From NCBI RefSeq assembly GCF_017086465.1, contig NZ_CP070961.1, positions 248,001-312,000 on the forward strand: a stretch of 64,000 bases of DNA, in the 5' to 3' direction. The notes beneath the pieces were generated by a model. The model was not told the DNA's origin. It did no database searches and saw only the letters and a program-made list of their open reading frames with translations. Positions 55,523-63,726 of the stretch are shown in pieces (position 1 is the stretch's first letter; every line of letters begins with the position of its first letter). This DNA is from Nocardioides sp. zg-1228 (lineage in GTDB: Bacteria > Actinomycetota > Actinomycetes > Propionibacteriales > Nocardioidaceae). The translations under genes were made by a program, and so were the position numbers.

Positions 55523-57934
55523 TCAGACGAGCGCGAGTCCCGCGGCAGGCGTCACCCGCGCCGCCCGGCGCGCGGGCACGACGCAGGCGGCCAACCCGGC
55601 GAGGGCCGCGACCAGCGCGACGGCTCCGAGCTGCCACACCGGGACGGTGAACCCGGCGCCGTCGACGACCCCGGCCACCATGACCTGCACCCCGACCCAG
55701 GCGAAGGCCAGGCCGATCGCGAGGCCCATCAGCGTCGCCACCGACGACAGGAGCAGGCCCTCGGCCGCCATCGCGCGGCGCAGCTGCTCGCGCGTGAGTC
55801 CCATCGCCCGCAGCAGCGCGTTCTCCCGGCCGCGCTCGAGCACCGAGAGCCCCAGCGTGTTGGCGATGCCGACCAGCGCGATGAGGATCGCCACGGCCAT
55901 CAGGCCGACGACGGCACCGGTGAGGATGTCGACCTGGAGGTAGACCCAGCTGCGCTCGGTCCAGCCGCCGCCCAGGTCGGCGTCCGCCGCCCCGGCCAGC
56001 ACCGCGAGGTCGCCCGACAGCTCATCCGCGTCGGCGCCGTCCGCGGCCCTGGCCCACACCGCCATCGCTCGCGCGTCGGGGTCGAGCGCTGCGAGCGTGG
56101 TGGCGGACACCAGGCCCGAGCGTCCCCAGCCGCTGTCGGTCCGCACCTCGAGGGTGTGCTCGCGGCCGCCGACCGTGACGGTCGCCTCCCCCTGCCCGGC
56201 GCGCTCGGACAGCCGTGCCGGAAGCTCCGCGACCACGCTGTGGGGCAGGAGCAGCACACCGTCGTCGGGCACCAGGTCGGCGGACCCGCGCACGACCCGG
56301 GTGCCGTCGTCCGCTGCGAGGAGGGTGAGCGCCACCTGTCCGATGGTGGCCGTGGTGCCGTCCAGCGCGACGGCTTCGGCGACCCCATCGGTGGCCGCGA
56401 CCCGGTCGACGAGCGAGCCGTCCAGCGGCTCGTCGACCGCGGTGATGCTGGAGTCCAGCGGGTGCGAGTCGTCCATGTCCTGGTCGATCGCGGTGCGCGA
56501 GGAGGCCAGCCCCGTGAGGATCGCGGTCGTCAGGGTCACCCCGACGAGGAGCGAGGCGGCCGTGGTCGCCGTACGCCGCGGGTTGCGCACGGCGTTGCCG
56601 GTGGCGAGCCGGCGCACCGGCCCCCCGCCCGGCAGGGCGCCGGTGAGGCGGATCAGTCGCGGCACCAGCACCGGGCCGAGGAGGAGCACACCGACGAAGG
56701 CGAGCACGCCGCCGGCGAGCATCACCGGCACCGACTTCGTGGCGATCGCCGCCGCCAGCAGGACCCCGCCGGCCCCGATGCCGAGAGCGGCGAGGGCCAG
56801 GCGCCAGCGTCCGGCGGCCGACCGCACGTCCACGCCGGTGGCAGGTCGCAGGGCGGCGAGCGGGGCGACCCTCACGGCCGCGCGCGTCGGCAGCCAGGCG
56901 GCACCGAGCGTCACCAGGGTCCCCACCGCGAAGGCCGTGGCGGTCCAGACGGGGTCGAGCGCGGCCGGACCCATGTCGGTGAACCACCGGCGCACCAGCA
57001 CGACGAGGCCGGCCCCGGCGAGCGTCCCGACGGCGACGCCGATCGCCGATGCGGCCACCCCCAGGACGAGGGCCTCGAGCCGGATCGCGCCTCGCAGCTG
57101 CCGGCGGGTGACGCCGACGCAGCGCAGCAGCGCGAAGTCGCGCATGCGCTGCGCGAAGAGGATGGCGAAGGTGTTGGTGATCACCAGCACGCCGACGAAC
57201 AGCGCGATCGCGACGAACAGCAGCGCCATGATCGCGATGACGTCGACACCGCGGGTGATCTCGGCCTGGCGGGCGGCCGTCCAGTCGGACGAGGACGCGA
57301 CCGTGGCGTCGGGAGCCACCTCGCGGGCCAGGTCCGCCGGGCCGTCCCACCCGACCGCGTCGATCCACAGCGTGTCCTCGAACCGCCGGAGGTCCTGCCA
57401 CGGCACGTAGAGCGCGGCGCCGAGCGCCGCGGGGCTGTCCACCAGACCGACGATCTCGACGTCCGTCGCGGCAGACCCGCTGCCGATGCGGACCACGTCG
57501 CCGATGGCCATGCCCGCGGCCTTGCTCCGGTTGACGTCCGCCAGCGCCTCGCCGGCCTCCGCGGGGAACCGTCCGTCCTCGAGCTGCTGCCACTGCACGC
57601 GCGGGTCGAGGGACGCCTCCGCGATGTCCGCCGACGCCGCGAGCTGGACGCCGTCGCGCGCGACGGGCTCCATGGCGTAGCCGAGCGTCAGGACCGCGAA
57701 GCCGCCCTCGGCCGCGGCGTCCACGAGCCCGTTCACCTCGTCGGTGTCGTAGGTCGACACGACCCGGTCGACGCCCGCGACGGGCGCTCCGGTGTCCTCG
57801 GTCAGCCCGGACCGGGTGGCTCCGGTGAGCATCCCGATCACCACGATGAAGGCGACGCCGATGACGACGGCGAGCGACGCGGCGACGTACCTGCGGGTGT
57901 GGTGGCGCATCGACGCCAGGATCACGGTGCGCAT
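55523..57934 (-). CDS. ABC transporter permease, MacB/FtsX type
   Basis: 803 residues with about ten membrane helices and two extracytoplasmic domains. Two FtsX modules are visible, each with a cytoplasmic motif near FAQRMRDFALLRCVGVTRRQLRGAIRLE and VLERGRENALLRAMGLTREQLRRAM-like helices. The double-FtsX layout marks actinobacterial exporters that move lipids, lipoproteins or antibiotics or transmit force. It begins where the ATPase gene ends (TGATG). The start is set by homology; the frame is open much further upstream through the ATPase gene. Confidence 0.9.
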   Translation of the reverse strand: MRTVILASMRHHTRRYVAASLAVVIGVAFIVVIGMLTGATRSGLTEDTGAPVAGVDRVVSTYDTDEVNGLVDAAAEGGFAVLTLGYAMEPVARDGVQLAASADIAEASLDPRVQWQQLEDGRFPAEAGEALADVNRSKAAGMAIGDVVRIGSGSAATDVEIVGLVDSPAALGAALYVPWQDLRRFEDTLWIDAVGWDGPADLAREVAPDATVASSSDWTAARQAEITRGVDVIAIMALLFVAIALFVGVLVITNTFAILFAQRMRDFALLRCVGVTRRQLRGAIRLEALVLGVAASAIGVAVGTLAGAGLVVLVRRWFTDMGPAALDPVWTATAFAVGTLVTLGAAWLPTRAAVRVAPLAALRPATGVDVRSAAGRWRLALAALGIGAGGVLLAAAIATKSVPVMLAGGVLAFVGVLLLGPVLVPRLIRLTGALPGGGPVRRLATGNAVRNPRRTATTAASLLVGVTLTTAILTGLASSRTAIDQDMDDSHPLDSSITAVDEPLDGSLVDRVAATDGVAEAVALDGTTATIGQVALTLLAADDGTRVVRGSADLVPDDGVLLLPHSVVAELPARLSERAGQGEATVTVGGREHTLEVRTDSGWGRSGLVSATTLAALDPDARAMAVWARAADGADADELSGDLAVLAGAADADLGGGWTERSWVYLQVDILTGAVVGLMAVAILIALVGIANTLGLSVLERGRENALLRAMGLTREQLRRAMAAEGLLLSSVATLMGLAIGLAFAWVGVQVMVAGVVDGAGFTVPVWQLGAVALVAALAGLAACVVPARRAARVTPAAGLALV

Positions 57935-58683
57935 CAGGCGCCCTTCCCGCGCAGTGCGGCGACCAGCTCGTCCTGGCCGGGGTCGGTGAGGTGGGCGGTG
58001 AGCGCGCCGTCGTGGATGACCACCACGTCGTCGGCGTAGGCCGCCGCGTCGAGCTCGTGGGTCACCAGGACGACCGTCATGCCGAGCTCGCGGACCGAGC
58101 GGCGCAGGTGATCGAGCACCTCGGCGCTGGCCTCGCTGTCGAGGTTGCCGGTGGGCTCGTCGGCGAAGACGATGGCAGGCTGGGTGACCAGGGCCCGAGC
58201 GATGGCGACGCGCTGCTGCTGGCCGCCGGAGAGCTGGCTGGGCAGGTGCCCGAGGCGGTCGGCGAGGCCGAGGACACCGACGACCTGGTCGTAGCGGTCG
58301 CGGTCGACGTCCCGGCCGGCGAGCTCGAGCGGGAGGACGATGTTCTGCCCGGCGGTGAGCATCGGCAGCAGGTTGAACGCCTGGAAGACGAAGCCGATGT
58401 GCTCGCGGCGGAAGAGGGTCAGGGCGGTGTCGTCGAGCCCGGCGAGGTCGCGTCCCGCGACGCTCACCGTGCCGCTCGTCGCGGCGTCGAGTCCGGCCAG
58501 GCAGTGCATCAGGGTCGACTTGCCGGAGCCGCTGGGGCCCATGATCGCGGTGAAGCGCCCGGCGGGCAGGTCGAGGTCGACGCCGCGCAGGGCGTGCACG
58601 GCGCTGTCGCCGGCTCCGTAGGTGCGGGTCAGCCCGCGGGCGCTCGCCGCCGTGCGGGTGGTCAGGTCGGGTGTCGTCGTCAT
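57934..58683 (-). CDS. ABC transporter ATPase, MacB/LolD type
   Basis: 249 residues. Walker [10 protein letters not shown] at 49-57, [16 protein letters not shown] with the MacB-specific region, signature [15 protein letters not shown], Walker [13 protein letters not shown] and [16 protein letters not shown]. Pairs with the FtsX-type permease. It lies downstream of a two-component system on the same strand; such pairs often answer to envelope-active antibiotics. Confidence 0.93.
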   Translation of the reverse strand: MTTTPDLTTRTAASARGLTRTYGAGDSAVHALRGVDLDLPAGRFTAIMGPSGSGKSTLMHCLAGLDAATSGTVSVAGRDLAGLDDTALTLFRREHIGFVFQAFNLLPMLTAGQNIVLPLELAGRDVDRDRYDQVVGVLGLADRLGHLPSQLSGGQQQRVAIARALVTQPAIVFADEPTGNLDSEASAEVLDHLRRSVRELGMTVVLVTHELDAAAYADDVVVIHDGALTAHLTDPGQDELVAALRGKGA

Positions 58684-58801
58684 GGGGACAACGCTCGTCG
58701 TTCGCGGCCCCCGGGTCGTCGGTCCCCGGCACGGACCTCCCGTCCCCCTGCGGTCGCACCCGGCGGGTCGGCGTACGACCGGGGGAGGACGCGGGGACGG
58801 G

Positions 58802-59482
58802 CTAGGGGGTGACCAGGCCCGACTCGTAGCCGAGCACCACGAGCTGCACGCGGTCGCGCGAGCCGGTCTTGGCCAGCACCCGGCCGACGTGGGTCTTCAC
58901 GGTCGTCTCGGCGACGACGAGCGCGGCGGCGATCTCGGTGTTGCTGAGGCCGCGGGCGACCAGGGTCAGCACCTCGACCTCGCGGTCGGTGAGCTGTGCG
59001 AGTCGGTCGTCGACGAGCCCGGTCGTGGCAGGGTCGGGCAGCGCGGCGAAGTGGTCGAGCAGCCGGCGGGTGGTGCTCGGCGCGACGACGGCGTCGCCGG
59101 CCTGCACGGCCCGGATCGCGCCGAGGAGGTCGGGCGGGGCGGCGTCCTTGAGCAGGAACGCGGAGGCGCCGGCACGGATCGCGGCGAAGGCGTACTCGTC
59201 GAGGTCGAAGGTGGTCAGCACGATCACCCGCGGCGGCGCGGCGCCCGCCAGCAGCCGCCGGGTGGCCTCCACCCCGTCGACGCGGGGCATCCGGACGTCC
59301 ATCAGCACCACGTCGGCGGCGGTGACCGCCAACCGCTCCAGCGCCTCGGCGCCGTCGCCCGCCTCGCCGACGACCTCCATGTCGTCCTGGCTCTCGACCA
59401 GCATGCGGAAGCCGGCGCGCACCATCTGCTGGTCGTCGACGAGGAAGACCCGGATCCGGTCGGCCGTGCGGTGCTCGCTCAC
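58802..59482 (-). CDS. Response regulator, NarL/LuxR family
   Basis: 226 residues. The receiver domain has acidic residues in VFLVDDQQM and phosphoacceptor Asp62 in VLMDVRMP, with the switch Thr and Lys (VLTTFDLDEY; FLLKDAAP). The C-terminal helix-turn-helix (LTDREVEVLTLVARGLSNTEIA, split by its turn, then VAETTVKTHVGRVL) binds DNA. Four-base overlap with the kinase gene. The probable target is the ABC operon 118 bases downstream. Confidence 0.95.
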   Translation of the reverse strand: MSEHRTADRIRVFLVDDQQMVRAGFRMLVESQDDMEVVGEAGDGAEALERLAVTAADVVLMDVRMPRVDGVEATRRLLAGAAPPRVIVLTTFDLDEYAFAAIRAGASAFLLKDAAPPDLLGAIRAVQAGDAVVAPSTTRRLLDHFAALPDPATTGLVDDRLAQLTDREVEVLTLVARGLSNTEIAAALVVAETTVKTHVGRVLAKTGSRDRVQLVVLGYESGLVTP

Positions 59483-60636
59483 AGCGGCAGCCTCGCAGAC
59501 ACCGCGAAGCCGCCGCCGGGCGCCGGGCCGGCCTCGAGGGTGCCGCCGTGGACGGCGGCGCGCTCGCGCATGCCGACCAGGCCCAGCCCACGTCCGTCGG
59601 CACCCGCCGCCGCACCCCGCCCGTCGTCACGCACGTCGATGGCGACCTCGCGGTCGACGGTGACCCGCACGTCCACGCTCGCGTTCGGTCCGGCGTGCTT
59701 GCGCACGTTGGTGAGCGCCTCCTGCACGATCCGGTAGGCCGCCAGCCCGACGCCGTCGGGCACCTCGGGCACCTCGGCCACCCGGTCGGGGAGGTCGGCG
59801 GTGACCCGCATGCCGGCGGTGCGCGCCTCCTCGACCAGGTGGCGCACGTCGCCGAGCCCGGGCTGCGGCGCCACGCCCGTGTCGCCCTCGCGTAGCAGCC
59901 CCAGCAGGCGGCGCATCTCGGTCAGCGCCTCGCGGCCCGCGGCGGCGATCGTCTCGAGGGTGGCGACCGCCACGCCGGGGTCCTTCGCCGCGGCGTAGCG
60001 GGCGCCGTCGGCCTGCACGACGATCACCGACAGCCCATGGGCGACGACGTCGTGCATCTCGCGGGCGATGCGCGAGCGCTCGTCGCGGGCGGCGAGCTCG
60101 ACCTCGCGCTCGGCCATCCGCTCGGCCTGCTCGGCGCGCGCGACCAGCGAGGCGACGTACCTCTCCCGCTCCTGGGCGGCGAAGCCCAGCGCCCAGGCGG
60201 TCGTGACGAGAGCGCCGATAGTCACGGCGTAGGGGACGATGTTGCCGGCGGTCAGCTCGCCGCCGAAGCCCAGGGTCCAACGGACCGCCGCGACCAGCGA
60301 GGCGGCGTAGCCGACGAGCAGCGCCGTCACCCCCTGCCAGCGCGGCGACCAGCGAGCCACGGCGTAGACGGCGATGGGGAACGCGAGCTGGCCGACGACC
60401 GGCTCGTGGTAGGCCACGGCCTGCACCGCGGACGCCGTGGCCACCGCGAGGAACACCCCCCAGGCGCGGGTGCGGCGCCAGAGCAGCGGGACCACCTCGG
60501 CGGTCGTGAGGAGCGCGGCCACCGGCTCCCCGACGGCGAGGTGGGCGACCATCCCGAGCACCACCAGCCCGCCGACGATCGACACGTCCAGCCACCGCCG
60601 CGCGCGCGGTCCCAGGCGCCACGGGTGCTGGTCCAT
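59479..60636 (-). CDS. Sensor histidine kinase, DesK/NarX class
   Basis: 385 residues. Four to six membrane helices in the first 155 residues with almost no external loops, a coiled-coil linker, dimerisation box REMHDVVAHGLSVIV with phospho-His195, and an HATPase domain with YRIVQEALTNVRKHAG and GRGLGLVGMRERAA. The absence of an external sensor domain implies detection in the membrane, as in kinases that detect antibiotics or lipid state. A TAGGGT box six bases before the ATG marks a leaderless start, back to back with that of the DUF4177 gene. Confidence 0.94.
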   Translation of the reverse strand: MDQHPWRLGPRARRWLDVSIVGGLVVLGMVAHLAVGEPVAALLTTAEVVPLLWRRTRAWGVFLAVATASAVQAVAYHEPVVGQLAFPIAVYAVARWSPRWQGVTALLVGYAASLVAAVRWTLGFGGELTAGNIVPYAVTIGALVTTAWALGFAAQERERYVASLVARAEQAERMAEREVELAARDERSRIAREMHDVVAHGLSVIVVQADGARYAAAKDPGVAVATLETIAAAGREALTEMRRLLGLLREGDTGVAPQPGLGDVRHLVEEARTAGMRVTADLPDRVAEVPEVPDGVGLAAYRIVQEALTNVRKHAGPNASVDVRVTVDREVAIDVRDDGRGAAAGADGRGLGLVGMRERAAVHGGTLEAGPAPGGGFAVSARLPL

Positions 60637-60642
60637 GGTCGG

Positions 60643-60648
60643 ACCCTA
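60643..60648 (-). promoter_or_regulatory. -10 box, leaderless promoter of the kinase gene
   Basis: TAGGGT on the minus strand, six bases before ATG. Confidence 0.6.
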
Positions 60649-60713
60649 ACCAGCGCGCGGTGCCGTTGCGTCAGCCCACGGGAGGACCCCGGTCCGCGCT
60701 CGTCCGTCCCGAG

Positions 60714-60719
60714 TAGGGT
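60714..60719 (+). promoter_or_regulatory. -10 box, leaderless promoter of the DUF4177 gene
   Basis: TAGGGT on the plus strand, seven bases before ATG. Confidence 0.6.
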
Positions 60720-60726
60720 GCGAGCC

Positions 60727-60885
60727 ATGACCCAGTGGGAATACCAGGTGGCGCCGATTCCGCTCCACAACGAGGCCCTGATGCTCAACAACTTCGGCCA
60801 GGACGGCTGGGAGCTGGTGGCCATCCACACCAACGCCCAGGGCGGCCTGGTGGCGTTCCTCAAGCGCGCCAAGCCGGGGGCCTGA
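60727..60885 (+). CDS. DUF4177 domain protein
   Basis: 52 residues: TQWEYQVAPIPLHNEALMLNN, split by a turn, then GQDGWELVAIHTNAQGGLVAFLKR. This is the complete DUF4177 fold, a small beta-alpha-beta-beta protein always found as a short gene in actinobacteria. Function unknown. It corresponds to the tiny gene beside Rv3678c in M. tuberculosis. Translation would start at or near the first base of the mRNA. One base separates it from the next gene. Confidence 0.88.
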   Translation: MTQWEYQVAPIPLHNEALMLNNFGQDGWELVAIHTNAQGGLVAFLKRAKPGA

Positions 60886-60886
60886 C

Positions 60887-61342
60887 GTGGGCGCCGAGGC
60901 ACGCCTCGCCGAGCTGGGGATCACCGTCCCCGACGTCGTCCCGCCGGTCGCGGCCTACCAGCCGACGTCCCGCACCGGTGACCTCGTCTTCACCTCCGGA
61001 CAGCTCCCTGCCCGCGACGGCGAGATGATCGCCGTCGGCAAGCTCGGTGGCGACGTCAGCGAGGAAGTCGGCTACGAGTGCGCGCGCCAGTGCGCCCTCA
61101 ACGCCCTCGCGGCGGTCAAGGCCGAGGTCGGCTCGCTCGACGCGGTCAAGCGCGTGGTCAAGGTCGTCGTCTTCGTCGCCTCGACGCCCGACTTCACCGG
61201 CCAGCCGAAGGTCGCCAACGGCGCCTCCGAGCTGCTCGGCGACGTCTTCGGCGACGCCGGCAAGCACGCCCGCTCCGCCGTCGGCGTCTCGGTGCTCCCG
61301 CTCGACGTGCCCGTCGAGGTCGAGATCGTCGTCGAAGTCTGA
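60887..61342 (+). CDS. RidA family protein
   Basis: 151 residues. VFTSGQLPARDG, the catalytic-site region CARQCALNALAAVKAEVGSLD, and HARSAVGVSVLPLDVPVEVEIV define the RidA/YjgF group, trimeric enzymes that hydrolyse reactive enamines and imines formed by PLP enzymes. The arginine that binds the carboxylate is in HARSAVGV. GTG start with GGGGG upstream inside the DUF4177 gene. Confidence 0.92.
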   Translation: MGAEARLAELGITVPDVVPPVAAYQPTSRTGDLVFTSGQLPARDGEMIAVGKLGGDVSEEVGYECARQCALNALAAVKAEVGSLDAVKRVVKVVVFVASTPDFTGQPKVANGASELLGDVFGDAGKHARSAVGVSVLPLDVPVEVEIVVEV

Positions 61343-61344
61343 GC

Positions 61345-62211
61345 ATGGAGCGCCTTCCGCTCCCCGAGGCCCTCGTCGCCCAGGCCCGTTCGTACGCCGC
61401 GGGTGACGCGACGCCGGCCGAGCCGCGCGACGCCGCCACAGTGGTGCTGCTGCGCCCGTCCGCGTCGGGCCGCGGGTCCGACGTCTACCTGCTGCGCCGC
61501 CAGACCTCGATGGCCTTCGCCGGGGGCATGTGCGTGTTCCCCGGCGGCGGGGTCGACCCGCGCGACTTCGACGACGAGCTGGTCGGCCGCGGCCTCTGGG
61601 CGGGGCCGTCGCCGGCCGAGTGGGCCTTCCGGCTCGACTGCGACGAGCCGAGGGCCGTCGCGCTCGTGTGCGCCGCGGTGCGCGAGACCTTCGAGGAGTC
61701 GGGCGTCCTGCTCGCCGGCGCCGGTGCCGACTCGGTCGTGGCCGACACGACCGGCGACGACTGGGAGGCCGACCGCGTCGCCCTGGAGACGCGCGAGGTC
61801 TCGATGACCGCCTTCCTCGAGAGGCGCTCGCTGGTGCTGCGCACCGACCTCCTCGGCGCCTGGTCGGGCTGGCTGACCCCGGTCTTCGAGCCCCGGCGCT
61901 ACCGCACCTGGTTCTTCGTCGCGCGGCTGCCCGAGGGACAGGTGACCCGTGACGTGTCGAGCGAGTCGTCCTCGGTGATGTGGGTGCCCGCCCTCGACGC
62001 CGTCGAGCAGGTCGAGCGCGAGGACATCCTCATGCTGCCGCCGACCTGGCTGACCTGCCTCGAGGTGGGCCAGCAGGCCGACCCCGACGCGGTGCTCGCG
62101 CAGGCGCGCGAGCGTCGGGTGGAGATGTTCACCCCCGAGGTGGTCGCCGACGGCGACGAGTTCGTCCTCTCGACGCCACCGGCCTACGCCGCGCTGATGG
62201 CCCAGCGCTGA
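61345..62211 (+). CDS. NUDIX hydrolase with an interrupted Nudix box (NUDT19-like)
   Basis: 288 residues. MAFAGGMCVFPGGGVDPRD supplies the first part of the Nudix box, but the RETFEESGVLL part appears only about 45 residues later, with ELVGRGLWAGPSPAEWAF inserted. This split box is known from the NUDT19/RP2 group, CoA-ester diphosphatases. Catalytic glutamates in REtFEE are intact, so activity is expected on CoA or a related nucleotide. Two bases after RidA. Confidence 0.88.
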   Translation: MERLPLPEALVAQARSYAAGDATPAEPRDAATVVLLRPSASGRGSDVYLLRRQTSMAFAGGMCVFPGGGVDPRDFDDELVGRGLWAGPSPAEWAFRLDCDEPRAVALVCAAVRETFEESGVLLAGAGADSVVADTTGDDWEADRVALETREVSMTAFLERRSLVLRTDLLGAWSGWLTPVFEPRRYRTWFFVARLPEGQVTRDVSSESSSVMWVPALDAVEQVEREDILMLPPTWLTCLEVGQQADPDAVLAQARERRVEMFTPEVVADGDEFVLSTPPAYAALMAQR

Positions 62212-62221
62212 GGGGCCGGCG

Positions 62222-63028
62222 ATGAGCTGGTCGGGCGGCGCCTTCGGGTCCACGGGCACCTGCGTGCTGGCGCCCAACGCCGGCGTGATGACCCTCGACG
62301 GCACCAACACCTGGGTGCTGCGCGACCCCGGGTCGTCGCGCTCGGTCGTCGTCGACCCGGGGCCCTCGATCGCCGCGCACCTCGACGCCGTCGACGTGGC
62401 GGCCGGTGACGTGGCGGTGGTGCTGCTGACCCACCACCACGCCGACCACAGCGAGGCGGCCCGCGACTACGCCGAGCGGCACGGGTGCGGCGTACGCGCG
62501 CTCGACCCGGCCCACCGGCTGGGCTCGGAAGGGCTCGACGAGGGCGACGTGGTGGCCGTCGGCGGGCTGGAGGTGCACGTCGTCGCGACGCCCGGGCACA
62601 CGTCCGACTCGCTGTCGTTCGTCGTGCCGCAGGACCGCGCCGTGCTCACGGGCGACACCGTGCTGGGGCGCGGCACGACGGTCGTCGCGCACCCCGACGG
62701 GCAGCTCGGTGCCTACCTGTCGTCGCTGCAGCGGCTGCACGCCCTGTGCGGCGAGCAGGGCATCACCACGGTGTGGCCCGGCCACGGCCCGGTCATCGAC
62801 GACGCCCTCGGCGCCCTCGACCACTACCTCGCCCACCGCCGTCGGCGGCTCGACCAGGTGCGCGACGCGCTGCGCGACCTGCACGCGGTGGAGCGCGAGG
62901 GCGGGTCCTTCCCCCACGACACGCTGCCGCGCGCCATCGTCGAGATCGTCTACGCCGACGTCGACCCGGTGCTGTGGGGTGCGGCCGAGCTGTCGGTGCG
63001 GGCCCAGCTGGCCCACCTCGACGAATGA
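62222..63028 (+). CDS. Metallo-beta-lactamase fold hydrolase (LACTB2-like)
   Basis: 268 residues. The metal motif THHHADHS is at 70-77, with further ligands in ATPGHTSDS, TGDTVLG and VWPGHGPV, and a C-terminal helical domain (PRAIVEIVYADVDPVLWGAAEL) typical of LACTB2-like enzymes that cut RNA or hydrolyse thioesters. Corresponds to Rv3677c, normally next to crp. A GAGGGG site precedes the ATG. Confidence 0.92.
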   Translation: MSWSGGAFGSTGTCVLAPNAGVMTLDGTNTWVLRDPGSSRSVVVDPGPSIAAHLDAVDVAAGDVAVVLLTHHHADHSEAARDYAERHGCGVRALDPAHRLGSEGLDEGDVVAVGGLEVHVVATPGHTSDSLSFVVPQDRAVLTGDTVLGRGTTVVAHPDGQLGAYLSSLQRLHALCGEQGITTVWPGHGPVIDDALGALDHYLAHRRRRLDQVRDALRDLHAVEREGGSFPHDTLPRAIVEIVYADVDPVLWGAAELSVRAQLAHLDE

Positions 63029-63067
63029 CCCCTTGCGCCCGGTCGGCGTGAGGAGTGAGGTGGGGTC

Positions 63068-63610
63068 ATGGACCAGCCGCGCCGCCCCGTCGTCGTCCTC
63101 TCCCGCGCCCTCGACCAGGCCGGCGACGCCCTCGCCGCCGTCCACCCCGACGACCTCGACCGGCCCACGCCCTGCGAGGGGTGGACCGTGGCCGAGCTCG
63201 CCGACCACCTGGCCGCCGCGCCGGAGCACTTCCTGCAGCTGGCGCGCGGGGAGCAGGTCGACTGGAGCGCACGCACCGGAGTCGACGCCTCCCAGCTGGC
63301 CGCCCACTTCCGGACGCACGCCGACGACCTGCTCCACCACTGGCACACCCAGCCCGACGACCAGGTCGCCCAGGCCGACTGGCAGAGCGCCGAGCTCGGC
63401 GTGCACACCTGGGACCTGGTCCGGGCGCTCGGCCTGCCCCCGCTGACACCGCTCGACGACGAGGTGGCCGAGCGCGGACTGGCGTTCCTGCAGCAGGGGC
63501 TGACCGCCGACAACCGCGGCGACGCCTTCGGTGCGGCGGTCGACCTGCCCGACGACGCGTCGCGCTACGACCGGCTGGCCGCGTTCGCCGGCCGCGACCC
63601 GCGCGCCTGA
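63068..63610 (+). CDS. TIGR03086-type DinB-like metal-binding protein
   Basis: 180 residues, a four-helix bundle with CEGWTVAELADHLAAAPEHF, a second histidine region HHWHTQ and AELGVHTWDLVRALG. The histidines (in ADHL, and VHTWD) should bind a metal, as in mycothiol-dependent isomerases and transferases of the DinB superfamily. Substrate unknown; mycothiol-linked detoxification is the usual inference in actinobacteria. A GAGGTGGGG site precedes the ATG. Confidence 0.85.
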   Translation: MDQPRRPVVVLSRALDQAGDALAAVHPDDLDRPTPCEGWTVAELADHLAAAPEHFLQLARGEQVDWSARTGVDASQLAAHFRTHADDLLHHWHTQPDDQVAQADWQSAELGVHTWDLVRALGLPPLTPLDDEVAERGLAFLQQGLTADNRGDAFGAAVDLPDDASRYDRLAAFAGRDPRA

Positions 63611-63622
63611 GGCGTCCCGCCC

Positions 63623-63709
63623 GCGCAGACGCGCGGACGTTGATCGGGGACCGCGCTCGCGTCCCCGCTCAGCCGGCGCGGCCGAGCGGACCAACGTCCG
63701 CGTCTGCGC
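63623..63709. repeat. Nested inverted repeat between the DinB-like gene and crp
   Basis: Outer arms GCGCAGACGCGCGGACGTTG (63623-63642) and CAACGTCCGCGTCTGCGC (63692-63709) pair except for a two-base bulge; inside, CGGGGAC (63645-63651) pairs with GTCCCCG (63661-63667). It fills most of the 116-base gap between converging genes and should end transcription from both. It is larger than a typical terminator and shares the GGGGAC/GTCCCC hairpin core with the 123-bp repeat. Confidence 0.8.
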
Positions 63710-63726
63710 CGGGGTGGAGGTCGGAG

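Noticed and set aside
60037..60885. 282-codon frame covering the DUF4177 gene
   Set aside because: Most of it is antisense to the histidine kinase; only the last 52 codons match a family, and a leaderless promoter sits just before them.
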